Positions 36,701-47,985 of a stretch of DNA of 64,000 nt are shown here, in pieces. The stretch covers positions 3,698,815 through 3,762,814 of the forward strand of contig JAGGNK010007448.1 in assembly GCA_017590115.1 (NCBI GenBank). Reading direction: 5' to 3'. Origin of the DNA: Montifringilla adamsi (lineage: Eukaryota > Chordata > Aves > Passeriformes > Passeridae). The stretch's first letter is position 1. Each line of letters starts with the position of its first letter. A program made the position numbers and the translations under genes. The notes beneath the pieces were generated by a model. The model was not told where the DNA came from. It searched no databases and saw nothing but the letters and a program-made list of their open reading frames with translations.

Positions 36701-39195
36701 TGCCTAACCATTAATCTAATTGAATAAGATCACAGTTTCCATATTATGATTCCAAGGCAAGAAAAGCAATAAATTCCTTTTCTCATAATTCTGCAGTACT
36801 CCTGCCATTAACATTCCTCCCCAGGCTAAATACCTTCTGAGAATTCCTGCCACATGGGGTGCCCATAGACAAACCCCATTTAGGTCTTCTGTTACTTTTT
36901 GTTTCACTTCAGTTTTTCAATCTCAATTAAACAATGACATCTTCCCCAGTGTGAAATAACCCAGAACAGCCTGTGCTGAGTCTAAGTACATCCAGGCTAG
37001 ATTTGGCCAAATATTTCCTTCAACACCTGGGAGCCATGGACACAGGTGCTTTACCCCATGCAGAAAATTCAAACCCAGTTTCGCAAATTCCTTCTGTTCC
37101 CTGAAGTAGAAGAGCTGTCCTGTGACTGATATCCTCATACCTGGAGAAATACTTGAAAGCCCCTTTGCTATCATAATTTTGATGATCTAATGTGATCCAA
37201 TCATTAAATGCTTACTTTGAGTGGAATATGTTGCTGGACTAACTTTACAAGAGCCCAGTACTATCCTGGATGTTTCCCCACTTTGGAGTATCAAACCCAG
37301 AACTTCCAAAATGTTCCGAAAAGCAGAAAGTGACCCCATCCTCTTGTTGGTGAATAACACATTGGAAAGACTATTCCTGACGTAATATTAACCAATAGTA
37401 TAATATTTCCTTTTGCTCATCCTCCTGCTCCTTGGATTCTCTGATCTTTGCTGATCTCAGACCTCTCCTACCCTGTCTGTTATCTTTTACCCTCTGCCCA
37501 CTCTCCCTCAGTCAGCAAACCCCTCCTTCAGCACAATCAGGTCTCCTAAAAGCATTTTTGAGCTGGGCAATCCAGTTCTGTCTCTACAATAACACTACCC
37601 TGTGATTGCAGGGAATCTCAGAGCAATCTGGAAAGGCAGGAGAGTGTCATTAGCCACGTTTCACAGCTGGCAGGCACAGGGAAGGAAATTATTTATTTGA
37701 AGCTGTCCCTCAAGGCGGAGATGGAGGCAGGGAAGGAGCCCAGGAGTCCCGACTTGCAGAGCCATTATGGAGTGTAAGTGGGAACCCACCGAGTGCTTAA
37801 AAGTCTCTCCAGGTACAGGGAAGGCCAGGGCTGCTCTGGCAGAGCTGGCTGCTGGCCAGCTGGAGAAAGAGGGCGCATGTGGGGCCCAGCTGAAAGAAAT
37901 TAAATCCTCCCCTGGGAGTTCCAGACTTAATTGGCTGCTTTATGACCAAGTCAGCTAACAGAAATCTTGGGCAACATCTCTTTGCTGCAGCTGAGCAGGT
38001 GGTGAAGTCCAAACCAAGTTCTATAAACACTGCTTGAGCCTCCAGAGACCCTATTTCAGCTTTGTGCTTATCAAAATATGTCCCTTCTTCCGTGAGATTA
38101 GGGGTTTTTTCCTTTTTTGTTTTTCGGTTGTTTTTTTTTCCTTTTAATTTTAATGGACTCACCTCAGTGGCATTCATAAAGGAAACAACCAAGAAAAGAT
38201 TTGCAGGGGCTCTGAGGCTTCTGTGTGGATAATGCAAATGTTTTCTTAACACTCCCCCTGCATACACCTTCCAAACCAGTTCCAGGTCACCAAGAGACAC
38301 CAGGCTCTGAAAAGCTCCAGCAAGAAACCTGCTGACCCTACAAAATATGACACACGCCCATGGTTTTCTTTTCTCTGCCCTTATCTCCCATTTGCTTTTC
38401 AGGACTGGCATCACTTCACTTATAAATTTCCTTTTTCTCCTTCAGTCTCTTTTTTTCTCCCTCTCCCCTCCTCTCCTGGGCTGAGCCACAGCCCCACTCT
38501 GCTGTTTGGCAAGGGCAGCTGTACAAATGCAGTATGGGGAGTCATGGAATTTGAGTTCTTTTTTAGTGGCATCATTACAGCCCTTGGAGACCTGGGTTGA
38601 ATCCTGGGGTCCATCACTGAGCAGAGCATCTATTCCAGTCCAGGGGGAGGCTGTGGGGACCAGAACATCCTACACAGATGACAAAAACCAGGATAAAATC
38701 CAGAAAAACAGCAGGCAGGATGCAAAGATCTCCTTGGAGCTGGTTGCTCTGACAAATATGTGCCAGCACTTGTTTAGAGCAGAGCCCTGTGGCCTTATAA
38801 ATGCATGAGGTGGTGGCAAAAGGAGCAAGGAGGAGGGGGGGCTTGTGATGGAGAGGCAGGAGAGAGGCAGGAGAATGCCCCCACAGCAGGGAGCTGCATG
38901 GCACAGAGAGTAAGGAAAGCAAATATCCAACATGCAAACCCTTGGGGTCAGTCTGCACTCCCAGCACAATGATCACTGCTGTCACAGCCTGGCACAGAAG
39001 CCAGTGCCACCCTCCCTCCCCGCTGTCTCAGCTCCAGGTGAGCTGCACCCTGCTGCTGGAGACGCCTCTGCTGCTGCGAGCAGCTCCCACTCCAAAACCC
39101 CCCTGAATGCAGATACCTGGCTGGCAATGAAGACATGCCCCTGTTCTTTTTTCTCTGTCCCATTTTCAGGGCTGCAAGGAGAGAATCAAGCCTCT
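33710..39195. other. Unique non-coding DNA
   Basis: No gene or transposon recognised over 5.5 kb. Features are minor: a direct duplication of TTCTTAGGAATGTGAC-like sequence at 35561-35590, a T-rich stretch at 38103-38145 and a pyrimidine-rich stretch at 38428-38478. Long open frames (205 codons, 37797-38414 minus; 200 codons, 34631-35233 minus) have no recognisable domain. Confidence 0.5.
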
Positions 39196-39202
39196 TCCCA
39201 AG

Positions 39203-39207
39203 TGCAG
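39203..39207. repeat. Left target-site duplication (TGCAG)
   Basis: TGCAG directly abuts the TGTC end of the LTR and is repeated at 39986-39990 directly after its GACA end. Confidence 0.8.
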
Positions 39208-39366
39208 TGTCTTGGTTTAGGGCAAATTTGGGAGAGAAGCTCTAAGGGGGTTCCTCTAGAAAGCAAATTCAAGTGGGCCCTCCTGCAGCTGGTTCAGGAA
39301 AAGATTTCCTTGGAGAAAAGTGGGAAAAAACATGTTTATTTAACAGGCAAAGCATTGACTAGCACC

Positions 39367-39388
39367 AAAAAAAAAAAAAAAAAACCAA

Positions 39389-39456
<68 letters not shown>

Positions 39457-39482
39457 AAAAACCAAAAAACAACAACAACAAA
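39367..39482. repeat. Poly-A tract inside the LTR
   Basis: A18, CCAAC, then A65 (39390-39454), then CC/CAA-interrupted A runs. It is the longest homopolymer in the window. Length is likely unreliable in short-read assemblies. Confidence 0.95.
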
Positions 39483-39570
39483 ATTAACAATATTAAACAA
39501 TAAACCTCTCGCTGTTCTGAAGAGATGGAAAACTCAGAAAGTCCCCTTGGTGGACTGTAGCTTGGCTCAC

Positions 39571-39612
39571 TCAGTCTCTTATCAGTCTCTTATCAGGCTC
39601 TGATCAGTCCCT
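39571..39612. repeat. 11-bp tandem repeat inside the LTR
   Basis: Four diverging copies of CAGTCTCTTAT / CAGGCTCTGAT / CAGTCCCTCTG. It lies in the LTR and may be a variable transcriptional segment of the element. Confidence 0.8.
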
Positions 39613-39985
39613 CTGGCTCTGGAAATGCCCAGCCTGTTAGGCCACAGGTGAGAGCTCCTGGTGCTCTTCTGGGTGTTCAGTCCAGAGCAGGTTTAAACAG
39701 GTCCAAAGAAAAAGGAAAAAAAAAAAAATACAGTCCAGGGAACTTCTCTGCCTCAGCAAGCTAAAACTAACTAAAAGTCCAGGAGAACTCTGTCCTGCTG
39801 TCTGTCCATCTGCAGAGAGCACAGTCCAGGAGCAGGAATGTGAAGGAGTGAGTGCAGTTTCTGAAAACAAACTGAGCTTCTTCTTGCCCCCCTTTGCTCT
39901 CAGAACCAGCCTTAAAGGTGCAAAACTTACTTCTGAACTAAACAGATGAATGGGGATATAAGCATCATAAAGTCACCCCAGGACA

Positions 39986-39990
39986 TGCAG
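39986..39990. repeat. Right target-site duplication (TGCAG)
   Basis: Matches 39203-39207 and marks the right insertion boundary of the solo LTR. Confidence 0.8.
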
Positions 39991-39994
39991 AAAT

Positions 39995-41100
39995 ACAACC
40001 TGCAGAGTTTGGTGGTGGAAAGGGCAGAGCAGGGCCCTGCCTCCCACAGTTTGTTTGTCTCAAAATGCCTTGAGTGTTTTAGACTTCCACTGTTGTCAAA
40101 GGTGGCAGACAGGGCAGTGCTGTTATTCTGCTGAGGGAGAGAAATAAAAATATAAATATAAAAAAAACCCAAAAAAAACCAAAAAAAAAAAACCAAAAAA
40201 AAAATCCCATGTGCCATCAGTGTGACTCAGAGTCACAGGAGAAAGTACAAGATAAAGGAGGACCTGGGACCTCATCTGCTGCCACCCTGTGTGAATCCAG
40301 AGGGTTTTGTAACATCTTAAATATCAAATACAGCCTCAGGTAATCTGATGAAGTCTGATACTTGCCTGTCAAGCACTCAGATATCAAGAGACCAAGTCCT
40401 TTCTCTGCACAGGTTTGGGCTGTATTTTGGAAATGGCTAAACTGTTGGTGTTATTTTTTGGTTTTTGTTTTTTTTTTCCCCAAGGTCCCTAGTCCAAATG
40501 CTTTAGCACCTCCAGAATGATACTCTGAGAATCTGCTTCATCAGGCAACACAGATACCCTCAGCAGTGAGTTATTTGCTCTTCTTTTGCAGGCAGGGGAG
40601 AGAAACTGATATCTCCGGGGTGCAATCTATCCTGTGCTGGTGTCCAAAGCAGGTGAAATGAATCATGCCCTTGAGATGCCTCGTGCAGCCATGGGCTGGA
40701 AAAGGCAGCCTGGTGCAATGGAGCCAGACAAACAGCACTGTGGACATCCAGAGTGAGGAGAGGAGACTTTCTGGGCTCTTTGTGAGAGACACTCCAAAAG
40801 AAAGCAACCAGGAAGGGTAATTTGGGAATGTTTACACACCTTTGGATGGATAGTTTGTGCCACTCCCCTCTCTTTTAGCTGCTGCCACTCGTGGTGCTGG
40901 CACAGAGCACCTGGTCTCCTTTTTGGGGGGAGGATGCCAGGTTTGGGCTGCAGGTCTCCTCCACCCCACCCTCAAAGGGACCTTGACAAGGACACTTGGC
41001 TGCTCTTCCAGTGGCCTCATGATGGAGCCAGAGCCCCGGAGTGCCGGGGGATCCCACCTGCCAGGGATGGGGCAGGAGCATCCATGCAGCTCTCTGTAAT
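39995..41100. other. Unique non-coding DNA
   Basis: Nothing recognised apart from the A-rich/CC tract at 40144-40204. Open frames up to about 105 codons lack domains. Confidence 0.5.
40144..40204. repeat. A-rich tract with CC interruptions
   Basis: ATAAAAATATAAATATAAA followed by A runs separated by CCC or CC. It has the same texture as 842-919. Confidence 0.92.
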
Positions 41101-41104
41101 TCCT

Positions 41105-41260
41105 CTAATGGCTTTCTTTGGCTTGATAGATATTGAAGGAAGCTTGTTGCCGGGGCAATTTCCATGGAGAGATAATAAGAGATCATTTTCAAGTGAGCAA
41201 AACTTTAATGGCACATTCTGGTAATGAGGCAGCAAGGAGAGTAATGACCGGAGACCTCGG
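41105..41260. promoter_or_regulatory. Candidate regulatory block with X-box-like site
   Basis: AT-rich, low-repeat stretch (TTGATAGATATTGAAGG, GAGATAATAAGAGATCATTT, GGTAATGAGGCAGC). It surrounds GTTGCCGGGGCAAT at 41146-41159, which matches the RFX X-box at 11 of 12 constrained positions. This is the third RFX-type palindrome in the window. Function is inferred only. Confidence 0.35.
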
Positions 41261-41264
41261 AGTG

Positions 41265-42300
41265 CCAGCACATGGTGAGGTGGGGGGAGCTCTCAGTTCA
41301 CTGCTCAAGGCACACTTTGGAGGCCTGATCTGTGTCCCCTTCAGTTCAGCCTGGTGTGCTGCTGACTGCAGTGAGAGGAGGATTAAGATCCAAGCGTTGA
41401 TAATGGGGCTGGATGGATCCATGAAGATGCCCCAGTGCATTCACTGGGGAAGTAGGAAGACTCTGTAGGGCTCAGGCACCAAATGCTCCAAACTTTTCCT
41501 TCAGCAGAAGACAAATTGAATTTAAAAAGTCAAAGGAAAGCTGGATACTCCCTAGCACAATCATGTGCTTTCACTCTAAAACAATAGGAAATATTTTAGC
41601 CTGTGTGTGTTAAGACACCGTGTTCCTGGATAGGGGAGGGAAAGGACTGTAACAGAGGGTGAAGGTCCTGTCTGGTTTAAGCTCTGTGTTCTGACAGACA
41701 TCTGCAGGAGTCCTTAGGAAGCAGGTCTGAAATTCAGGGATGGTGGTAGAAGCAGAGGGTGTGAAGGCAGAGATCAAGGGTGCATGGATAGGGAAAGACA
41801 ATGATAAAGGAAGACTAAAAAAAAACCCCATTTATTCCAGTAGCTTCAAGGAGGATCTATAGCTATTCCTTTGGCGAATTCTGTGAGTGTAAATATGGAA
41901 CTCAGCAGCCAGTATAAACATTAAAGCCACTTCTGAATTAGGAGAGCAGAATGTCCCCATATTAGATCACTGCAAAGTCACAGATTACAAAAGACCATGG
42001 AGAAGCTGTGTGGGCCCAAAGCCACTTAAGGTCCAGGACTGTGCATTCTAGTCAGCTCTAAATGTCTAGACTGAGGAAAACTTGCCCAGCAATTAAAGCA
42101 CAGGAGAGGCTGTGGGTTTCCTGCCTCCTCCTGGAGGCATGAAGCACTTTCATGCTCTCCGTTCCTTGAATTCATCTCTGCAGCTTGGCTTGGCAGTGAT
42201 TTTAAGGAAGGCTCTCAGTCAGCTGCTTCTTAAGGGCAGCCAAAGGCAGTTGCTGTTTACCTCCTCTCAAAAGAAGGAAGGTGAAGGGTCTGCTTTGCTC
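41265..42300. other. Unique non-coding DNA
   Basis: No exon or repeat recognised. Short open frames only. Confidence 0.5.
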
Positions 42301-42304
42301 CAGC

Positions 42305-42520
42305 CTCGTTAACAGTTGTTTCATTAATCACAGCTTTCCCTTCAAAACCAGAGACAATCTGTCCAATTAACATTAAAGCTCTGGCAGTCGCTTGTGATGC
42401 TTGTGACGGTGGGGAACTTTGCAAGCAGCACTTTGACAACCATCACTGTAAGTTTCACATTTTTTAAAGCTGCTCGCAAACAAACCAGCCCAGTCTCACC
42501 TCGTTAATCCCCTCTGCTCC
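42305..42520. promoter_or_regulatory. Candidate conserved non-coding element
   Basis: Contains TTCATTAATCACAGC, CTGTCCAATTAACATTAAAG, TCGCTTGTGATGCTTGTGACG and CTCGTTAATCCCC. The homeodomain cores are TAAT/ATTA, and some CpGs are retained. Enhancer-like by composition only. Confidence 0.3.
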
Positions 42521-42639
42521 CTGCTTGCACAGAGCCAGCTTCCTTCCCATTCACTTTTACAATGAATCTCAGCAGAGCTCGGGTCCCACAGTGCTTCTCC
42601 AGACCTCTGGGATTATGTAGGCATTCCTTTGTGTTACAC

Positions 42640-43770
42640 CCTGACACTGGACTGCACCTCTGAAGTCAGAAAGAATCATCATATTAAAGTGCAGGTCCAG
42701 CAGAAAAGGTCATTAATAATGTCTTGTCTCCAAAAGCCAGATGATCAGAGAACTGTAGAAGTTAGCAACATACAGAGAAAAGTTACCCAGTTAACTCCAA
42801 GCCTTTTAGTCTAACCTTGACTGGAGATTTCAAAGTGAATTGTGAAGGGAAGAACAATTAAACACGCAGAGATAAAGGGGAAATGAGATAAGATGCAACA
42901 TGGGTTTACGAAATGTAGATTGTGTCAGACGAACATGATAGCTTTGTTTTGATAAGATACCTGATTTTCTAGACAAAGGAAATGCTGCTGATCTCCTTTA
43001 TCTAGGCTTCAGTCAGGTATCTGATAGGTGCCATGTGGGAAATTATTAGTGAAGCTGAAGGAAAGGAGGATTAATAAACTGTAAGGTGAGGTGCAACTCT
43101 CTGGAGGGAATTTGCCAAAAGACTTTCTCACAGAACAGTTTGGGAACTGATCTTTTCTTCTTGTGGATGATCTTGGCAATGAAAGCAAGATCCTGAGGCT
43201 AAAATCGCCCAGGATGCAGAAGTGGAAGTTTTGACAATGCAGAGAAGAATGAGAGTACAAATCTGAAAGAACTAAGTGACCTTGAGAGTCAGAATAATTG
43301 AAATGAGAGGGCAAAGAGAAAATTTGAGATGATAGGTCAGGAATGTGAGCACTTGTGATAGTCTGAGATATAATATAGGAGATGATGAGCAGCAAATGGT
43401 TGAGGACTGCGTGGTCTGAGTGACTGCAGCCTGACTGACATGTCAGGCAAAGCAAGGCAAATGCTATCCTTGGATGTATCAGGAGGGATATTTCAGTAAA
43501 TATAGACAAAAAATGGAGTCACCGACCATGTCTGGCTTCTTAAGGTCAGGGTGGATAAGCTTAACCGTGCTTGAATGCAGAAGAGGGCTGGAAGATGGAA
43601 TACAGAACATTTGCAGGAGGACAGAAGAGTCAGGAACAGCAAGTTTAGTTTGGTAGAAGACAGGTTGACATGGGAGAAGTTCCAGAGGGGTAAAATGGCT
43701 CCATAAACTGTGGGGGTACAGCTTCTGAAGCAGCTGTGGCACGAACACAGTGAGAACACATCAGGGGAAG
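42640..43770 (+). mobile_element. Ancient CR1 LINE reverse-transcriptase fossil, plus strand
   Basis: About 1.1 kb of decayed LINE ORF2. Around 42960-43050 the translation reads KGNAADLLYLGFSQVSDRCH, which lines up with reverse-transcriptase motif A of CR1. The first catalytic Asp is replaced by Gly (GGC at 43005-43007). ACAGTTTGGGAACTGATCTT near 43134 matches the usual spacing of the next conserved block. A degraded catalytic-core equivalent (GCCCAGGATGCAGAAGTGG) lies near 43208. Further on, TATCCTTGGATGTATCAGG and AGGGATATTTCAGTAAATATAG (43465-43505) match the region downstream of the polymerase core. Many stops and indels show it has been dead for a long time. It resembles amniote-wide CR1 lineages seen in turtles and crocodilians more than the young bird CR1s elsewhere in this window. 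Ends are approximate. Confidence 0.75.
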
Positions 43771-43774
43771 AGCT

Positions 43775-46145
43775 TCCCTGCCTGCCACTAGAAGATACAG
43801 AGAGAGAAGAGAAGGTTTTGAGGTCTGAGTGTTTCCTTTCACACCTGCAATGACAAGGACCACCCTTGCTGGCCAGAATGTCCTTGACATTCCCGTTATC
43901 CCAGGCAGGGCCCCTTCCCTCGAGTTTTTCCCAGTACTCTGAACAGCTTTCTTATTCCTGATGCTCTGAGAATCCCTCCGGGCTCCTGACAGAGACTCAG
44001 AACATCTGCGTGGGAAACTGAAGTGATGATTGCAGCACACATAAGAAAATCTCAAGTCTAATGTAGCCAGAACAGGTGAGAAAAAACAGGAAAAGCAGGT
44101 CAGGAGAATAGTTAGCTGGGTCTGAGAACACAAACTGTCTGTCCAGGCTCCTGGTGATCTGCCTGCTATCCTGTGCTATCCCCTTTTACTGCTCCCTGTT
44201 AGCATTTCCTGCCACATTCTTCCTACTTTACATCAACACAGGACAATCCCTTTGTATTTTGCTGTCTAAAGCTGCCTAAAGCTGTAAACTGGCGTTTGGA
44301 ACCCAGCGTGCTGATAACATTTGAGCAGTGCATGTTTTCCCCTCCTGCCTGTTGCTCCTGTATTAGAGTCATTTTAACTCGAACCAGCTCTTTTCTTTGG
44401 CTTTCTATTTGCCTCATTTTCAGGCCTTTTGTGAAAGTGGGACAAGTGCTTCCTGATGAACTGACTATGGATTTGCAGAGCTCGCTGGGAAGGCTATTTA
44501 CTGGGTGGGTATGAACTGGGCTTAAATCTCAAGGAACTGCTAATGCCTCGTCTGGCACAGGGCTATCACACGTGTCACAGCTTTGATTATTGCTTCCTGC
44601 CATGCTGGGAGGTCAACGCGAGATGAAAGAAGATTGGGAAACAGCCAGATTTGAGCAATCAAGGTGATACATCCCTGGATGGGGCTGGGAGGGAGGAAGG
44701 GGAAGGCTTTGATGATCCTGCAGGTTTTCCTTCTCAGCTTTGGGCCAGCAGCACATATGCTGTGATTTCATGTAGATGTTGGTGTCCTGGGGAGAAAGCT
44801 GTTTAAGGGAAATTCTTGCAAAGTTTTTCCCCCTGCTGGGATGATTACATTAACAGGTGCCAGGCGCAGAGGAGCGTGGTGGCTCCTGAGGGAGGAAGAG
44901 GCAGGAGCTGAGGTTTAGAGACTCTCAGTAAGTGATTTATTGCCTATTACATAATGCAACTCAAGAACTCCATCATGCCTTGGACAAGGGTCTGTCTGTC
45001 TGTCTGTCCCACCTCTTTAACATGATGCCCTGCAATCCTTTTGGTGTACCTGCTCCCCTGTGTGTTGGGAGTTCTGCTAAATCCTAATTGCCATTGTTCT
45101 GTTCTCTGTCCGCAGCTCCCAGCTTCTGTAACCCAAGTTCCACAGCGTGGTAGAGAGGCTGGTGGGCAGGACTGAGATTGGGGTCTCAGCTTTGGAGGGG
45201 CTGGGGGCAGGCAGTGAGGGCAGCAAGGGGCACCTTCACTCCCACACTGTGTTCTCATTGTTGTCCCCGCTGGTGGCAATTCTGTGCTCACAGAGCAGCT
45301 TGCACACTCTCCTGGATCCACCCTTGCCATACCTCCTAAAAGCCAGCATAATCTGTATTTTTCAGAGCAGGAAACTCAGGCACAGGCAGTGAAAGTGGTC
45401 CAAAGGCAGTGTTTACAAACATAAAAGAGTACTCTGGAGTTTTCAGCACTTGGTGTTTGAATCAAATTAAATTAATCCACTTCCCATGTGACAGGAGCAT
45501 CCTTCCCCCACTCCATCAGGGGTGTCCTAGCCCAGCCACAGGTATGTGTCTGGTGGATTCTGTGCCACCTACTGCTGCCCCTGACCTTGTCCTTGTCCCA
45601 GCTCTCCCTAGAGCAGGTCTGGGTGGGGAACACAGCTCTGCTCCTGCCCAAATTCCCTTTCAGATGCTCATGTAGAGTGCTAGGCTTTCTGTTCCTGCCT
45701 GTGTGGAGCTAGCAGGTCAGGAAGCCCTCCTCCCTTTCCTCTGGGATCTCTGTGTTGGCAGATGGGTGGTGAAACTCTGAGTGTTAGTACTTGTCCCCTC
45801 CAGAAAAGGCCAATGCCCAGCACTCGAGGGCCATGGCACCACGACCTTTTCAAAGCTGGGACAGATGGCAGTGGCTCTGCAGAGAGAGGCCAGGGCAGGA
45901 GGGCAGCTGGCAGCCTTTCCTGGAGTCTGTTACTGTGGCAGGATGTACAAGGCTCCATACACAGACATGCTCATGGACAGCCCCTCAGCGACTCAGAGCT
46001 GCTTTACAGCCAGTGGGGCTGTGGTGTTTGAGGAGGTGCTCAGCCCTCGATGATGAGCCCTCTGCTTCTGCCTGAGCGTGATTCAGCAGTGCCCTGGCAC
46101 CCCAAAGGGCCACCCCTGTCATGGGGGAGTCACCAGGCCAAGCAT
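43775..46145. other. Unique non-coding DNA
   Basis: No exon recognised. Contains the (TCTG)n microsatellite at 44991-45008. Frames up to 162 codons (43645-44133 minus) partly overlap the LINE fossil and lack domains. Confidence 0.5.
44991..45008. repeat. (TCTG)n microsatellite
   Basis: Four and a half perfect copies of TCTG. Confidence 0.9.
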
Positions 46146-46149
46146 CACC

Positions 46150-46690
46150 AGCTGGTTGAAGGAGGGAACGGTCCCACTCTGCTCTGGGCTGAGGCAGCCT
46201 CACCTCGAGTGCTGGGGGCAGTTTTGGGCACCACAATATAAATAAAGATCTAAAGCTGTGAGGGAATGTCCAAAGGAGGGACACAGGGATGGGGAAGGGT
46301 CTGGAGGGGCCCGTGAGGAGCAGCTGAGGGCTCTGGGATTGTTCAGCTGGAGCAGAGTGAGGGCAGAGCTCCCCGGGGCTGCAGCTCCTCCCGAGGGGCA
46401 GCTCCCATCTCTGCTCGGGGACAGGGACAGGAGCCAGGGCACGGCTGGGGCTGGGCCAGGGCAGCTCAGGCTGGAGCTCAGGGCAAGGTTCTTCCCCCAG
46501 AGGGTGCTGGCACTGCCGAGGCTCCCCAGGGAATGGGCACGGCCCCGAGGCTGCCAGAGCTCCAGGAGCCTTTGGACAGCGCTGCCAGGGATGCCCAGGG
46601 TGGGGTTGGTGAGGGGTCTGGGCAGGGACAGGGGCGGGACTGGATAGTCCTTGTGGGTCCCTTCCACCTCCTCCACACTCTTTAAGGCCA
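46150..46690 (+). mobile_element. Young CR1 LINE copy, plus strand
   Basis: A 540-bp, 5'-truncated CR1. It begins in the CTCACCTCGAGTGCTGGGGG / GGGCACCACAATATAAATAA part. It passes through GAGGGACACAGGGATGGGGA and GGCTGGGGCTGGGCCAGGGC and ends with GGGTCCCTTCCACCTCCTC. It lacks a clear octamer tail. Its region 46490-46600 is almost identical to the copy at 54840-54990, so the two belong to one young, GC-rich subfamily. The 129- and 163-codon frames crossing it are LINE shadows. Confidence 0.95.
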
Positions 46691-47124
46691 CTTAACTCAT
46701 TTTATAATCACACTCCAAAGGTCTGACTTTCCTCTCCCTGGTGCTGAGAGAGTCCCACCCCCACACAGGAGATGCAAGAGATGGATCCATTTCTGACCTC
46801 TCCATCTGAGCCATGCAGTCTCATTGTCCATGCTGACCTGACCCAAGGCTGTGGAGCACAGGGGACAGGTTTACTGCCTGCTGCTAGGTGCCCTGCATGA
46901 GCTCATTGCTGGGGAGCAAGAAAAGAGGTCAGAACTGAACTTGCAGGTGATGCATAGTGCTGCCCCTCTCAAAAAGATGCCCTGCTATTTCCTTGATATG
47001 AAAGCAAAATCTAAATTATATTTGCTTTTCAGAACCCATCTACATCTCACTCTGTGTCAGGATAAGAATTTTCTTTCCCCCTGCATCAGTATTACAAAAA
47101 CAGGCTGCAGGTGTATGGATCAGG

Positions 47125-47189
47125 AAAAAAAAAAAAAAACAAACAAAAACAAACAAAGAAACAAACAAAAAAATCAAACCAAACCAAAA
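47125..47189. repeat. A-rich tract (CAAA/CAAAA units)
   Basis: A run of 15 A followed by CAAA, CAAAAA and GAAA units and then CC-interrupted A runs. Confidence 0.92.
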
Positions 47190-47874
47190 TTATCTAGCCC
47201 AGGGTCCTAGCAGCTGTATTTCCCATGTGATTTTTTGAATGTCTTGGTTTCAGGGTGAGACATGAAGGTCTTTGCTGTCTGTGTGAACTCAGTGATGTTG
47301 CATGCTGGTCTCCACCCCACAGATTTAGGGATGCTCAGATACACAACAGAATTGGGACCCAGATCCAGAGATGTTCCAGAGCAAGGAGAATACACAAAGC
47401 TCTCTAGAGAACCCACTTGGGTAAAATTACCTTCCTGGCCAAATGAGATGAAGCATGGAGTATGTCAAATTTGTGTGTTACATTCTTGTTAATAACCATA
47501 TCTAATTAAATTTTTGAATTTTTCCTTCAGCTCTCCAGGTTTGAATGAATCCATCATTGGAGACAGTGTCTTGTTTGTCTGGTTGTCTCTTCAGCACAGC
47601 CATGTAAGTTGTAGCTTTATTGTCTAGAAACTGTCCTTAAATTAAAACTCGTCATTCTTACCGAGATGATTGCTTGAAGGGGAGATTAACCTTTACGATG
47701 TGATGATGGAAGTTTTTGTTCATTTCAAGAGCCCCTGAAGATTGCTGGGAGATGGAAGTGATGGAAACTGGACTGGGACTAAGCACCAGAGATGAGAGGT
47801 GGGAATGGAGTTTGTATTTGATGGGCCTCCTCATCTCCTCATGCTGATTTCATTGCAGGATTATTCAGGTGGTG

Positions 47875-47930
47875 GTAATAATAATAATAATAATAATAAC
47901 AACAACAACAACAACAATAATAATAATTAA
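47875..47930. repeat. Compound (TAA)n(CAA)n(TAA)n microsatellite
   Basis: About eight TAA units, six CAA units, then about five TAA units without interruption. The clean switch suggests one substitution spread by slippage through the middle of a TAA array. Confidence 0.95.
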
Positions 47931-47941
47931 AGTTATTATTA

Positions 47942-47985
47942 TTTATAAGAGTCTAAGTATAATTATAAGAGCCTAAGTATAATTT
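47942..47985. repeat. 22-bp direct duplication
   Basis: TATAAGAGTCTAAGTATAAT is repeated immediately with one change (GTC to GCC). Confidence 0.85.

Larger units (their letters stand above)
39208..39985 (-). mobile_element. Solo LTR of an endogenous retrovirus (ERVL-like), minus strand
   Basis: A 778-bp unit with retroviral LTR ends: TGTCTTGG at the left, GGACA at the right, so TGTC/GACA form perfect 4-bp inverted termini. It is flanked by a 5-bp direct duplication, TGCAG. Read on the minus strand it has a poly-T stretch, then an AATAAA polyadenylation signal (plus-strand TTTATT at 39335-39340) about 130 bp before its end CTAAACCAAGACA. This orientation puts U3 at the high-coordinate side and R/U5 at the low side. 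No internal gag-pol is attached, so it is a solo LTR left by LTR-LTR recombination. Class III (ERVL) is inferred from the 5-bp duplication and from resemblance to songbird LTRs; ERV1 is an alternative. It contains a 65-A tract and a tandem 11-mer, both probably variable. Confidence 0.82.

Noticed and set aside
37797..38414. 205-codon minus-strand frame
   Set aside because: No recognisable domain, and its Lys/Asn-rich centre comes from a T-rich tract on the plus strand.
46200..46691. 163-codon minus-strand frame
   Set aside because: Lies entirely within the young CR1 copy, antisense to it.
47240..47492. Possible second LTR starting TGTCTTGGTTTCAGGG
   Set aside because: Only the first ~15 bases resemble a songbird LTR start. 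No matching end or target-site duplication was found.
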